DNA of 64,000 nucleotides from SIG710 sp045651985 (GTDB lineage Bacteria; Bacillota; Clostridia; Oscillospirales; CAG-272), in NCBI GenBank assembly GCA_045651985.1, contig JAZRTK010000010.1, forward strand, positions 24,328 to 88,327, given 5' to 3'. The position numbers and the translations under genes are program-made. The notes beneath the pieces were generated by a model that saw only the letters and a list, made by a program, of their open reading frames with translations, made no database searches and was not told the origin of the DNA. This document shows, piece by piece, positions 7,746 to 15,007 of this stretch. Each line of letters begins with the position of its first letter. Positions within the stretch are counted from its first letter, which is position 1.

Positions 7746-8978
7746 ATGGAAAACGTAAAAGAAAGATTTTTAAGATATATAAAAATCGACACACAGTCGG
7801 AGGAGGGCATTGACCGCTTCCCGAGTACCGAAAAACAGCTTGACCTTGCAAGACTTCTAAAAAAAGAGCTTTCTGAAATGGGTGCGTCCGACGTTACCCT
7901 GGACGAAAACGGCTATCTTTTTGCCACAATCCCGGCAACGAGCGACAAAAAGGTACCTACCGTGGGCTTTATTTCCCACATGGACACAGCGCCCGCGTAT
8001 TCGGGTAAAGGAGTAAGCCCCAAATTCGCCCCCGATTACAACGGCGGTGAGCTTGTTCTTGACGAAGAAAAGGGGATTACCATGTCTCCCGCCACATTTC
8101 CGTCGCTTTTGCACTATGAAGGAAAAGAACTGATCTATACAGACGGAAGTACACTTCTCGGTGCTGACGACAAGGCGGGTGTCGCGGAGATCATGACCTT
8201 TGCCGAGTACCTGCTGACCCATTCCGAAATTGAGCACGGCGAGATAAATATAGGGTTTACTCCCGACGAGGAGGTGGGACGCGGCGCGGATTTCTTTGAC
8301 GTCGCGCGTTTTGGTGCCGACGTGGCTTACACGGTTGACGGCGGTGAGCTGGGCGAGATCGAATACGAGAATTTCAACGCCGCCGCAGGACTTGTGACCG
8401 TCCACGGCGCATCAATACACCCCGGCTCTGCCAAGGGCAAGATGAAGAACGCGATCCTCATCGGTGCGGAATTTGAGTCGCTCTTGCCCGCCTTCGACAA
8501 GCCTATGTACACCGAGGGCTACGAGGGATTTTTCCACCTTGACAAAATAGAGGGCGACGTGGAAAACTGTCGCATGGAATACATTATCCGCGACCACGAC
8601 GCAAAGAAATTTGACGAAAAATGCAGACTTTTTGCGCGTGCGGGCGCGTGGCTGAATGAAAAGTACGGCGAAGGCACACTTGAGATGACCGTCACCGAAA
8701 GCTACCGCAATATGCGCGAAATGGTCGAGCCTCATATGTATCTCATCGACATAGCGAAGAAGGCTATGTTAAATTGCGGTGCCGAGCCCAAGATCGTAGC
8801 TATCCGCGGGGGGACCGACGGTGCGAGACTTTCGTATATGGGTCTGCCTTGCCCCAATCTTTCAACGGGTGGCGAGAACTTCCACGGAAAGTACGAGTTT
8901 ATCTGTACACAGTCCATGGAGACAATGGTTGACGTTCTTGTTGATATTGCAAAGCAGTTCGTTGAAATTAAAAAATAA
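7746..8978 (+). CDS. pepT: Peptidase T (tripeptide aminopeptidase)
   Basis: M20-family dizinc aminopeptidase that removes N-terminal residues from tripeptides in the cytoplasm. Seen in order: FISHMDTAPAYSG (first metal His and Asp), DGSTLLGADDKAGVAE (bridging Asp), GFTPDEEVGRG (catalytic Glu and metal Glu), HPGSAKGKMKNA, and the C-terminal RGGTDGARLSYMGLPCPNL and GGENFHGKYEF, all PepT-specific. Length 410 matches the family. GAAAGGACGG ribosome site. Monocistronic: own promoter and own terminator. Confidence 0.97.
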   Translation: MENVKERFLRYIKIDTQSEEGIDRFPSTEKQLDLARLLKKELSEMGASDVTLDENGYLFATIPATSDKKVPTVGFISHMDTAPAYSGKGVSPKFAPDYNGGELVLDEEKGITMSPATFPSLLHYEGKELIYTDGSTLLGADDKAGVAEIMTFAEYLLTHSEIEHGEINIGFTPDEEVGRGADFFDVARFGADVAYTVDGGELGEIEYENFNAAAGLVTVHGASIHPGSAKGKMKNAILIGAEFESLLPAFDKPMYTEGYEGFFHLDKIEGDVENCRMEYIIRDHDAKKFDEKCRLFARAGAWLNEKYGEGTLEMTVTESYRNMREMVEPHMYLIDIAKKAMLNCGAEPKIVAIRGGTDGARLSYMGLPCPNLSTGGENFHGKYEFICTQSMETMVDVLVDIAKQFVEIKK

Positions 8979-9477
8979 GTGAGTGAAAAAAACAAAATTG
9001 CATTTTCTCCCTGAACTTCTGTCATCTTTAACAGCCAAACGGGCGAAAAGGTGCTTTGAGGCAGAAAATATCGTCAAAAAACAGCAAAATCTCCGTCTTT
9101 ATTCAAAAGACGGAGATTTTTATTAACCTTTATTCCGCTATTTCTAAAAAAAGTCCATAAAATTTTTAGAAATTCGCGATTTGCCTTATTTTTGGTGCTT
9201 ATAATTTCTATAATGTGTTTATAAATTAACTTTTGGTGTTATGAATATGCATGAATAAAAATATTTATTTTTCATATGTGGAATTGTATGGTGGGGGATA
9301 AAATGTCGAATCTTGGTCAAAACTGTGGTAAATGTCAAAAAAACCTACAATTTTTCCCCTGTTTTTTCTGTTTTCGTGGGATTGTTTAAATATTCACAAA
9401 GATTGTATGAATCTCGGCTATTGCAGGCTGTGTTATAATATATGTAGCGGACACTTCATTTTTGAAAGGACGGAATT
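8979..9477. other. Intergenic region of about 500 bases
   Basis: Holds the pepT terminator at 9087-9123, then about 350 bases of very AT-rich sequence without a credible gene. Within it, an imperfect inverted repeat (9251-9275, 9 of 12 pairs) begins ATGAATAAAAAT, resembling an ArgR/AhrC box, and short repeats such as TTTTGGTG(C)TTAT occur at 9190-9242. A -10 element TATAAT at 9434-9439 probably serves the next small gene; its -35 is not clear. Confidence 0.5.
9087..9123 (+). terminator. pepT terminator
   Basis: AAAATCTCCGTCTTT and AAAGACGGAGATTTTT pair around TTCA-containing loop; T-run on the + strand. Confidence 0.85.
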
Positions 9478-9744
9478 ATGGATTCGGAAAACGAAATGAT
9501 CCTCGCCCGAAAGGAAAAGTCGCTTTTGGGCGAGGATATAAGATACATTTTATCTGTGCGGGACGGCACAAGTGTGATTTTTTATGTGACGGTTGAATAC
9601 CGAAAGGATAGGGAAACGCTCCCTCTCGGTACCTCCTTTGATGAGGCGACGGAAATATTCTGCGCACTTTCAAAAGGCACCGTTACACCTTGCACCATGG
9701 CTGACGTGGTAGCCGACCTGCAATTTTTACGCGCGATGCGTTGA
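9478..9744 (+). CDS. Small protein resembling DUF6514
   Basis: 88 residues, no signal peptide or membrane segment, acidic and basic residues mixed. The centre SVIFYVTVEYRKDRETLPLG looks like two beta strands and the C-terminus GTVTPCTMADVVADLQF resembles the VTP..L.DVVxD motif I associate with DUF6514 proteins of clostridia; that match is from memory and not certain. GAAAGGACGG ribosome site identical to that of pepT, and a TATAAT -10 element 40 bases upstream, argue that it is a real gene. Function unknown. It is monocistronic, closed by a strong hairpin. Confidence 0.7.
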   Translation: MDSENEMILARKEKSLLGEDIRYILSVRDGTSVIFYVTVEYRKDRETLPLGTSFDEATEIFCALSKGTVTPCTMADVVADLQFLRAMR

Positions 9745-9764
9745 AAAAACTTTATTCGTAATTA

Positions 9765-9810
9765 AAAATCACCGAGGCGAGCCTGTGGAAGCTCGCCTCG
9801 GTGATTTTTG
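9765..9810 (+). terminator. Strong terminator after the DUF6514-like gene
   Basis: AAAATCACCGAGGCGAGC pairs with GCTCGCCTCGGTGATTTT around a short loop, an 18-base nearly perfect stem followed by TTTTTG; able to act on both strands. Confidence 0.85.
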
Positions 9811-9945
9811 TAAAGTCGTACCATGAAAAGATTCTTTTTACAAGGTTTTTTCGAGTAAAATGCGAGATCGGGGAGCAAAATATATTAACAGACTGTAAAT
9901 ATTCGAAAAAAGGCGTTTTTTAGCGAAAATATTTGTCAAATTTCC

Positions 9946-9974
9946 TTGAAATATCGTTTAGATAATGATAAAAT
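9946..9974 (+). promoter_or_regulatory. Promoter of SGNH/DUF4358/DUF896 operon
   Basis: TTGAAA, 17-base spacer, TAAAAT, about 60 bases before the first start codon. Confidence 0.65.
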
Positions 9975-10036
9975 GAGTAGGATAAATAAATTTACGGCAT
10001 TTTTTGTCGGTTTAATATAGATAGATTTGGTGAATA

Positions 10037-11320
10037 ATGTATCAGTACAACAACCACAATCAGCGCAGATCGGGGTTGCGTCTCGATGCGCACAAGAGAA
10101 GAAAAAAAAGACAACAACGCAAGAAGATCATAATAATTGCTTTGATATCGGCGATCTTACTCGCCGTTTTTGCCATGCTTTCGGCAAATGGCGTCATAAA
10201 CGTTCGCTCTGTGTTCGGAAAAGACGATGATTTTAAACCTCCGTTTTACTCTGATTCTGATACGGAAAAGACCCCCGACATTCCGAAAGTGACCGACACG
10301 GACAGTGAAATTATTGATACAACGGAGACAGAGAAGACACCTACGCAGACAACTGAAACAACTCCTCCACCTGTTACACAGCCTCCCGAAACGACACCTC
10401 AGGTGACCGAGCCGTCAACGAGCGAGCCTGACACAAGTCAGCCCGATACAACCGAAACGCTGCCTCCCGATACGGAGACAGCCGACACCTCAACGGGCGA
10501 GGATTCCCGATCTGACAGCTCGAGCGATTCGTCGTCCGATCCTTCTTCGGACAGTTCATTCGATAGCTCGACAGACTCATCCTCGGACGAGCTGTCTTTT
10601 GATTCCGAGAGCGGTGACGACGAGCTTTTAAGTCCGCCCGAAAATCGCTTTGAGTGGCCTTGCGTGCTGGGAGAGACCGAGCCTGCGGGTGACGATTATT
10701 TTGCTGATACCCTGTTTATCGGGGACTCCCGAATGCAGGGCGTCGAGCTTGCTTGCGCAAAGGACTCGTCTGCGACTTTCTATACCGCTGTTTCGGTGAC
10801 CGCCTCTCAGATCGCGTCCCGTAAGGGCGTAAAAATGCTCGTGAACGGAGTTACTAAAACCGTTTCGATCATGGACGCCATAAGAATAGACGGCCGCCGG
10901 TTCAAGAGGATCTATATGATGTTCGGAATAAACGAGCTCGGCTCCGGCGGAGGAACTCCCGCTATCATCAAAGGGTATAGATCGGCGGTGGAAAGGGTCA
11001 GAGAGCTCCAGCCCGAAGCTGAGATATGTATTATCGGAGTAATGCCCGTGTTCAATTCACGCGGGTACGTTTCGGGTTATACAGGCTACGAGGCAAATCC
11101 CAGAATCCTTGATCTGAATATTGCTCTGATCGAAATGGCAAACGAACTGAAGCTTCATTACCTTGACACCTATCATCTGTTTGCAACGGAGGATGGTCAG
11201 TTGAACAGCGAAGTATCAAAGGACGGTCTCCATTTGCTTGGAACGTACAGCAAGCAGCTAATGGAATACGTCAAGAACCATGCGATTTTAAAAAAACTTT
11301 CTGAAGGGGAAAAAAAGTGA
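10037..11320 (+). CDS. Membrane-anchored SGNH/GDSL hydrolase
   Basis: 427 residues. A highly basic N-terminus (HKRRKKRQQRKK) precedes one membrane segment (about 30-50), then a long extracytoplasmic linker (about 60-205) rich in Thr, Pro, Glu and later Ser-Asp repeats, then an SGNH esterase domain. The domain has IGDSR with the nucleophile Ser (block I), a Gly at block II, GINELG (Asn, block III) and KDGLHLLG (Asp-x-x-His, block V). The type II orientation and linker place the enzyme outside the membrane, likely acting on cell-wall or polysaccharide acetyl esters. The following lipoprotein overlaps its end. Weak ribosome site GGTGA. Confidence 0.88.
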   Translation: MYQYNNHNQRRSGLRLDAHKRRKKRQQRKKIIIIALISAILLAVFAMLSANGVINVRSVFGKDDDFKPPFYSDSDTEKTPDIPKVTDTDSEIIDTTETEKTPTQTTETTPPPVTQPPETTPQVTEPSTSEPDTSQPDTTETLPPDTETADTSTGEDSRSDSSSDSSSDPSSDSSFDSSTDSSSDELSFDSESGDDELLSPPENRFEWPCVLGETEPAGDDYFADTLFIGDSRMQGVELACAKDSSATFYTAVSVTASQIASRKGVKMLVNGVTKTVSIMDAIRIDGRRFKRIYMMFGINELGSGGGTPAIIKGYRSAVERVRELQPEAEICIIGVMPVFNSRGYVSGYTGYEANPRILDLNIALIEMANELKLHYLDTYHLFATEDGQLNSEVSKDGLHLLGTYSKQLMEYVKNHAILKKLSEGEKK

Positions 11321-11850
11321 AAAGACTTTTTGTAATATTGCTTATACTTGCACTTGGCGTTGCCGCATTTTCCTGTGGTCCCAAGGATATACCCGAAGAC
11401 ACGGGAGAAGTTACGGATACGGCACAGCAGACCGAAAAGAAGGAAACGCCTTTTGAGCTTCCCGACCTGAAGGTTGCTACAGAATATATGGTAAACGGTC
11501 TTGAAATGACCGACATGACCGAGCTTGACTCTGACAGCATTATGCTCAGATACGGTATTATTGATAAGTACTCGGACGTATTTGCCATAGTTTCCGCGTC
11601 TATTGCGTCTGACGAGTGCGTGATCTTCAAGGCGAACGACGATGCTGCTGCAAAGGAGATGATCCGGTTGCTCAAGACCTATCGCGACGAGCGTATCGAG
11701 CTTTACGAGGGCTATGCCCCCGAGGAAGCGCCCAGACTTGAGTCTGCTTATATCGGCGAGAAGAACGGCTACGTTATTTTCGCCGCAACCCTTGACAGCG
11801 CAAAAGCTCAATCCCTTTTCCTTGGTCTTCCCGAAGCTTTGGAGGGCTGA
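11317..11850 (+). CDS. DUF4358-like lipoprotein
   Basis: 177 residues. Hydrophobic signal followed by AAFSCG, a lipobox-like Cys near residue 20, so likely a lipid-anchored surface protein. The body fits the DUF4358 pattern: YGIIDKYSD, a middle DECVIFKANDDAAAKEMIRLLKTYRDER segment and a closing KNGYVIFAAT strand. DUF4358 proteins have no known activity, but they commonly sit beside SGNH hydrolases or MBOAT acyltransferases in clostridia, as here. The start overlaps the hydrolase stop by four bases (ATGA). Confidence 0.78.
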   Translation: MKRLFVILLILALGVAAFSCGPKDIPEDTGEVTDTAQQTEKKETPFELPDLKVATEYMVNGLEMTDMTELDSDSIMLRYGIIDKYSDVFAIVSASIASDECVIFKANDDAAAKEMIRLLKTYRDERIELYEGYAPEEAPRLESAYIGEKNGYVIFAATLDSAKAQSLFLGLPEALEG

Positions 11851-11851
11851 C

Positions 11852-12058
11852 ATGGAAAAGAGTAAGATAGACAGAATAAACTTTCTCGCCCGTAAGTCAA
11901 AGAACGAGCCATTAAGCGTTGCGGAGCTTGCGGAGCAAGCGGACCTGCGACGCGAATATCTGGCAGAGTTCCGCGCGTCCTTTGGAGCGCAGCTTGAAAA
12001 CACGGTGATCGAACGTCCCGACGGCACGAGAGAAAAGTTGCCAAACAAAAAACAATAA
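11852..12058 (+). CDS. DUF896 (YnzC-like) small protein
   Basis: 68 residues, two-helix protein: DRINFLARKSKNEPLSVAELAEQADLRREYLAEFR, then a conserved tail with TVIERPDGT. This matches DUF896/YnzC, cytosolic proteins of Firmicutes with unknown role, some linked to the SOS response in Bacillus. Start chosen at ATG 11852 because GGAGGG lies 6 bases before it; the frame remains open further upstream but only inside the previous gene. One base separates it from the DUF4358 gene, so it is the last member of the operon. Confidence 0.88.
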   Translation: MEKSKIDRINFLARKSKNEPLSVAELAEQADLRREYLAEFRASFGAQLENTVIERPDGTREKLPNKKQ

Positions 12059-12061
12059 AGA

Positions 12062-12088
12062 AGAGGGAAGACATTCCCTCTTTTTTTG
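12062..12088 (+). terminator. Terminator after DUF896 gene
   Basis: AGAGGGAA and TTCCCTCT pair around GACA, followed by TTTTTTTG. Confidence 0.85.
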
Positions 12089-12098
12089 ATCTCCCCTC

Positions 12099-12127
12099 TT
12101 GACAAGTGGATATTCTCGTGATATCAT
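12099..12127 (+). promoter_or_regulatory. Promoter of the SPFH/RHH operon
   Basis: Perfect TTGACA, 17-base spacer, TATCAT. The -10 element is embedded in a perfect palindrome (next entry), suggesting repression. Confidence 0.75.
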
Positions 12128-12137
12128 TATGATATCA
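12119..12137. promoter_or_regulatory. Perfect palindromic operator candidate
   Basis: TGATATCAT-T-ATGATATCA: two 9-base arms in perfect inverted repeat around one base, directly over the -10 box of the SPFH operon. The size and position fit a dimeric repressor that blocks polymerase. The regulator is unknown; the operon's own ribbon-helix-helix protein is one candidate, a GntR-type repressor another. Confidence 0.65.
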
Positions 12138-12197
12138 GGTGCGAATCCAAGTGTTTCCTGAACTTATTTAGCCCGACAGGGCAGAACGGAGTCAATT

Positions 12198-13217
12198 ATG
12201 AAAGAAAAGATTTTGTCGGTGAAGAAAAACGGCTTTGGTATGCTGGTCCTTTGGGGTCTTATTTACATCGCATCTATTGCCGCCGTGGCATTTGGCGGCA
12301 TGCAGATGGATGTAGAAAACTACACACTCGGTATTCCGCTTTTTGCGGTGGGCATCGTGTGGGTGTGCATTGGCTGGATCCCCTTCCTCGGTCTTAAGGT
12401 CCTCAACCCTCAGGAAGCGCTGGTCCTGACACTTTTCGGTAAATACATAGGAACGCTCAAGGATGCGGGATTTTATTGGGTAAACCCTTTCTGCGTGGCG
12501 GTAAACCCCGCGGCAAAGACCAAGCTCAATCAGAGCGGTGACGTAAAATCTGCCCCCGTGACCATTGGTGCAAACGGCACCAATATTGCAGTTGAGCAGG
12601 TGAACAAAAAGCTGTCCTTGAAGCTCATGACATTAAACAACAACCGTCAGAAGATAAACGACTGTCTCGGCAATCCCATCGAGATCGCTATTGCTGTGAC
12701 CTGGAGAGTGGTCGATACCGCGAAGGCGGTGTTTAACGTAGACAATTATAAGGAATATCTGTCGCTCCAGTGCGACGGTGCACTTAGAAATATCGTTCGT
12801 ATCTATCCCTACGACGTAGCCCCCGACGTTGATACCACGGGCGATGGAATCGCCGACGAGGGAAGTCTTAGAGGCTCCAGCGAGGTTGTGGCCGAGCGCA
12901 TTAAGGAAGAGATCCAGAGAAAGGTCGAGGAAGCGGGTATTGAGATAGTCGAGGCGAGAATCACTTACCTTGCTTACGCAACGGAAATTGCGGCAGTAAT
13001 GCTTCAGCGCCAGCAGGCGTCCGCCATAATCGACGCGAGAAAGATGATAGTTGACGGTGCGGTAGGCATGGTCGAAATGGCACTTGAGCGCCTTGAAGAA
13101 GGCGGAAAGGTGACGCTTGACGACGAAAGAAAGGCGGCAATGGTGTCAAATCTTCTGGTCGTTCTTTGCGGCAACAACGACGCCCAGCCTATCGTGAACA
13201 CGGGTAGCCTTTACTGA
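12198..13217 (+). CDS. SPFH-domain (prohibitin/stomatin-like) membrane protein
   Basis: 339 residues. Two hydrophobic segments near the N-terminus (about 13-35 and 43-65), then a Band-7/SPFH domain starting at LNPQEALVLTLFGKYIGTLKDAGFYWVNP, with AVTWRVVDTAKAVFNVDNYKEYLSLQCDGALRN typical of the domain core, then a charged coiled-coil region around RIKEEIQRKVEEAGIEIVEARITY and the AERQQASA-like AVMLQRQQASAIIDAR. SPFH proteins form membrane-bound oligomers; the function here is unknown. Its stop overlaps the following RHH gene by one base, a pairing I recognise as recurrent in Firmicutes. GGAG ribosome site. Confidence 0.9.
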   Translation: MKEKILSVKKNGFGMLVLWGLIYIASIAAVAFGGMQMDVENYTLGIPLFAVGIVWVCIGWIPFLGLKVLNPQEALVLTLFGKYIGTLKDAGFYWVNPFCVAVNPAAKTKLNQSGDVKSAPVTIGANGTNIAVEQVNKKLSLKLMTLNNNRQKINDCLGNPIEIAIAVTWRVVDTAKAVFNVDNYKEYLSLQCDGALRNIVRIYPYDVAPDVDTTGDGIADEGSLRGSSEVVAERIKEEIQRKVEEAGIEIVEARITYLAYATEIAAVMLQRQQASAIIDARKMIVDGAVGMVEMALERLEEGGKVTLDDERKAAMVSNLLVVLCGNNDAQPIVNTGSLY

Positions 13218-13417
13218 TGAGCGATAATTCCAAGAAACAGCTTCCGCTTCGCTTGTCAGCCGAACTTTACAACGCCCTTGCCGCATGGGCGGAGGATGAT
13301 TTTCGTTCTGTGAACGGGCAGATAGAATATCTGCTCACTCTTTGCTTAAAGCAGAGAAAAAAGGACGGCAAATACGTGTCCGAGGAGCAAGATAAGCATC
13401 CGGAGTTTGATGTTTAA
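13217..13417 (+). CDS. Arc-like ribbon-helix-helix protein
   Basis: 66 residues. KQLPLRLSAELYNALAAWAEDDFRSVNGQIEYLLTLCLKQRKK has the Arc/MetJ layout: one short beta strand (PLRLS), helix A (ELYNALAAWAEDD), the SVNGQIEYLL turn-helix. Such dimers bind short inverted repeats through the strand. Translationally coupled to the SPFH gene (TGATG overlap). It may autoregulate through the 19-base palindrome in front of the operon, or it may act as a small adaptor for the SPFH assembly; neither is shown by the sequence. Confidence 0.85.
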   Translation: MSDNSKKQLPLRLSAELYNALAAWAEDDFRSVNGQIEYLLTLCLKQRKKDGKYVSEEQDKHPEFDV

Positions 13418-13455
13418 AAAAATAACAGCAGGCAATTGCCTGCTGTTATTTTTTG
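13416..13455. terminator. Bidirectional terminator
   Basis: A perfect palindrome AATAACAGCAGGCA/TGCCTGCTGTTATT with A-run before and T-run after serves the RHH gene on + and uxaC on minus. Confidence 0.9.
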
Positions 13456-14853
13456 TCAAAACGCGAAATACTTTTCCGCGTTGTAGTAGCTTATGCCCTC
13501 GATGATCTTCTTGAGGGTAGCTTCATCTTCGGGGTATTCGCCGTCCTCGACCCACTGTCCGATCACGTTGCAGAGAATTCTGCGGAAGTACTCGTGACGT
13601 GTGTAAGAGAGGAAAGAGCGGGAGTCTGTGAGCATGCCCACAAAATTGCCCAGAAGCGAGAGGTTTGCCAAGGACTTGATCTGCTCCTCCATGCCGCATT
13701 TTGTGTCGTTAAACCACCAAGCGGAGCCGTGCTGGATTTTACCACGCGCCTCAGTGCCCTGGAAGCAGCCGAGAATGGTGTCGAGCATCTGGTTGTCGGC
13801 GGGGTTGAGGGAGTAGAGAATAGTCTTGGGAAGCTTTCCGTCAACTTCGAGTGCGTTGAGGAAACGGGTGATGTTCTTTGAACAATCGAAGGTGGAGATG
13901 CAGTCGTAGCCCGTGTCGGGACCGAGACGATCAAACATTCTTGTATTTGTGTTTCTGATAGCGCCGTAGTGGAGCTGCATAACAACGTCACGCGCGTGGT
14001 ACTCTCGACCGAGATGAAGGAGGATAGCGGTCTTGTAAGCGTCAGCTTCTTGCTGGGAAACTGCTTCACCCGCTATTGCGCGGCTGAAAATACTCTCGAT
14101 CTCATCGTCTGTCGCTTCGGAGTAAACCACGTAGTCAAGACCGTGGTCGGAAGCCTTGCAGCCAAGGGAGCAGAAGAAGTCAAGACGGTCAGTAAGCGCT
14201 GCCTTGACGTCTGCGGCGCTCTTTATCTCGATGCCCGAAGCTTCGGAGAGCTGTGCGATATATTCAACAAATCCCGCCTTTTCAATGTTTACTGCCTTGT
14301 CGGGACGGAAAGAGGGGACTACCTTTGTCTTAAAGCTTTCGTCGGCAGCTATCTTTATGTGCCATTCAAGAGAGTCGATAGGGTCGTCCGTGGTGCCGAT
14401 GACAGCCACGTTAGACTGCTCAATAAGACCTCTTACGGTCATTGAATCCTCCTGCAACTTTGCGTTGCAGAGATTCCAGACCTCCTCGGCGGTGTCGCCG
14501 TTTAAGAGACCGTCGTAGCCGAAGTATCTTTTCAGCTCAAGCATGGTCCAGTGGAACATGGGGTTTCCGATAGCCATGGGAAGAGCCTCTGCGAACATCT
14601 GGAACTTGGTTCTGTCGTCTGCGTCGCCCGTTATCTTGGACTCCTCCACGCCGTTTGAGCGGATAACTCTCCACTTGTAGTGGTCGCCGCCAAGCCATAC
14701 CTGCGCAATGTTCTCAAACTTGCGGTTTTCATAGATCTCGCGGGGGTTTATGTGGCAGTGATAGTCGATAATGGGAAGGTCCTTTGAGTAATTTTCGTAG
14801 AGCCTTTTTGCTGTTTCGGTCTTCAAAATGAAGGTGTCGTTTATGATACCCAT
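13456..14853 (-). CDS. uxaC: Glucuronate/galacturonate isomerase
   Basis: Converts D-glucuronate to fructuronate and D-galacturonate to tagaturonate, the first cytosolic step of hexuronate breakdown. Seen: LPIIDYHCHINPREIYENRKFENIAQVWLGGDHYKWR with the HxH metal motif, a later HYGAIRNTNTRMFDRLGPDTGYDC and NFVGMLTDSRSFLSYTRHEYFRR, all UxaC hallmarks. Length 465 is normal. I chose ATG 14853 (MGIINDTF), preceded by AAGGAG; an upstream in-frame start at 14919 would run through the promoter. Divergent from uxaB-uxaA, so the three genes form one catabolic locus. Confidence 0.97.
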   Translation of the reverse strand: MGIINDTFILKTETAKRLYENYSKDLPIIDYHCHINPREIYENRKFENIAQVWLGGDHYKWRVIRSNGVEESKITGDADDRTKFQMFAEALPMAIGNPMFHWTMLELKRYFGYDGLLNGDTAEEVWNLCNAKLQEDSMTVRGLIEQSNVAVIGTTDDPIDSLEWHIKIAADESFKTKVVPSFRPDKAVNIEKAGFVEYIAQLSEASGIEIKSAADVKAALTDRLDFFCSLGCKASDHGLDYVVYSEATDDEIESIFSRAIAGEAVSQQEADAYKTAILLHLGREYHARDVVMQLHYGAIRNTNTRMFDRLGPDTGYDCISTFDCSKNITRFLNALEVDGKLPKTILYSLNPADNQMLDTILGCFQGTEARGKIQHGSAWWFNDTKCGMEEQIKSLANLSLLGNFVGMLTDSRSFLSYTRHEYFRRILCNVIGQWVEDGEYPEDEATLKKIIEGISYYNAEKYFAF

Positions 14854-14890
14854 AAGGTTTTGTCTCCTTTTTGCGATAGTTATTAAGATA

Positions 14891-14919
14891 ATCATACCTT
14901 TTTTTTGAAAAAATGTCAA
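14891..14919 (-). promoter_or_regulatory. uxaC promoter
   Basis: On the minus strand TTGACA, 17-base spacer, TATGAT. Its -35 lies only 7 bases from the -35 of the opposing uxaB promoter. Confidence 0.75.
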
Positions 14920-14929
14920 CTAGTACTTG
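14917..14929. promoter_or_regulatory. Possible operator between uxa promoters
   Basis: CAACTA-G-TACTTG is an imperfect inverted repeat (5 of 6 pairs) placed between and overlapping both -35 boxes; one regulator bound here could control both directions. No regulator gene lies nearby. Confidence 0.35.
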
Positions 14930-14954
14930 CAATAATGTCAAAAATTGATATAAT
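14927..14954 (+). promoter_or_regulatory. uxaB-uxaA promoter
   Basis: TTGCAA, 16-base spacer, TATAAT, 54 bases before the uxaB start. Confidence 0.65.
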
Positions 14955-15007
14955 TATATTGTTAAAAGAGCACTAAAAAGCCACTAACCCACAAAAGGAG
15001 AAAAAAT

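Noticed and set aside
9289..9312. GTGGGGGATAAAATG resembling an MraZ (GTGGG) box.
   Set aside because: There is no tandem copy with the usual spacing and no mraZ or division gene next to it; chance similarity is likely.
10031..10230. Second open frame in the first 200 bases of the SGNH gene, in a different phase.
   Set aside because: The SGNH frame carries the membrane segment and domain motifs; the alternative ends early and has no ribosome site of its own.
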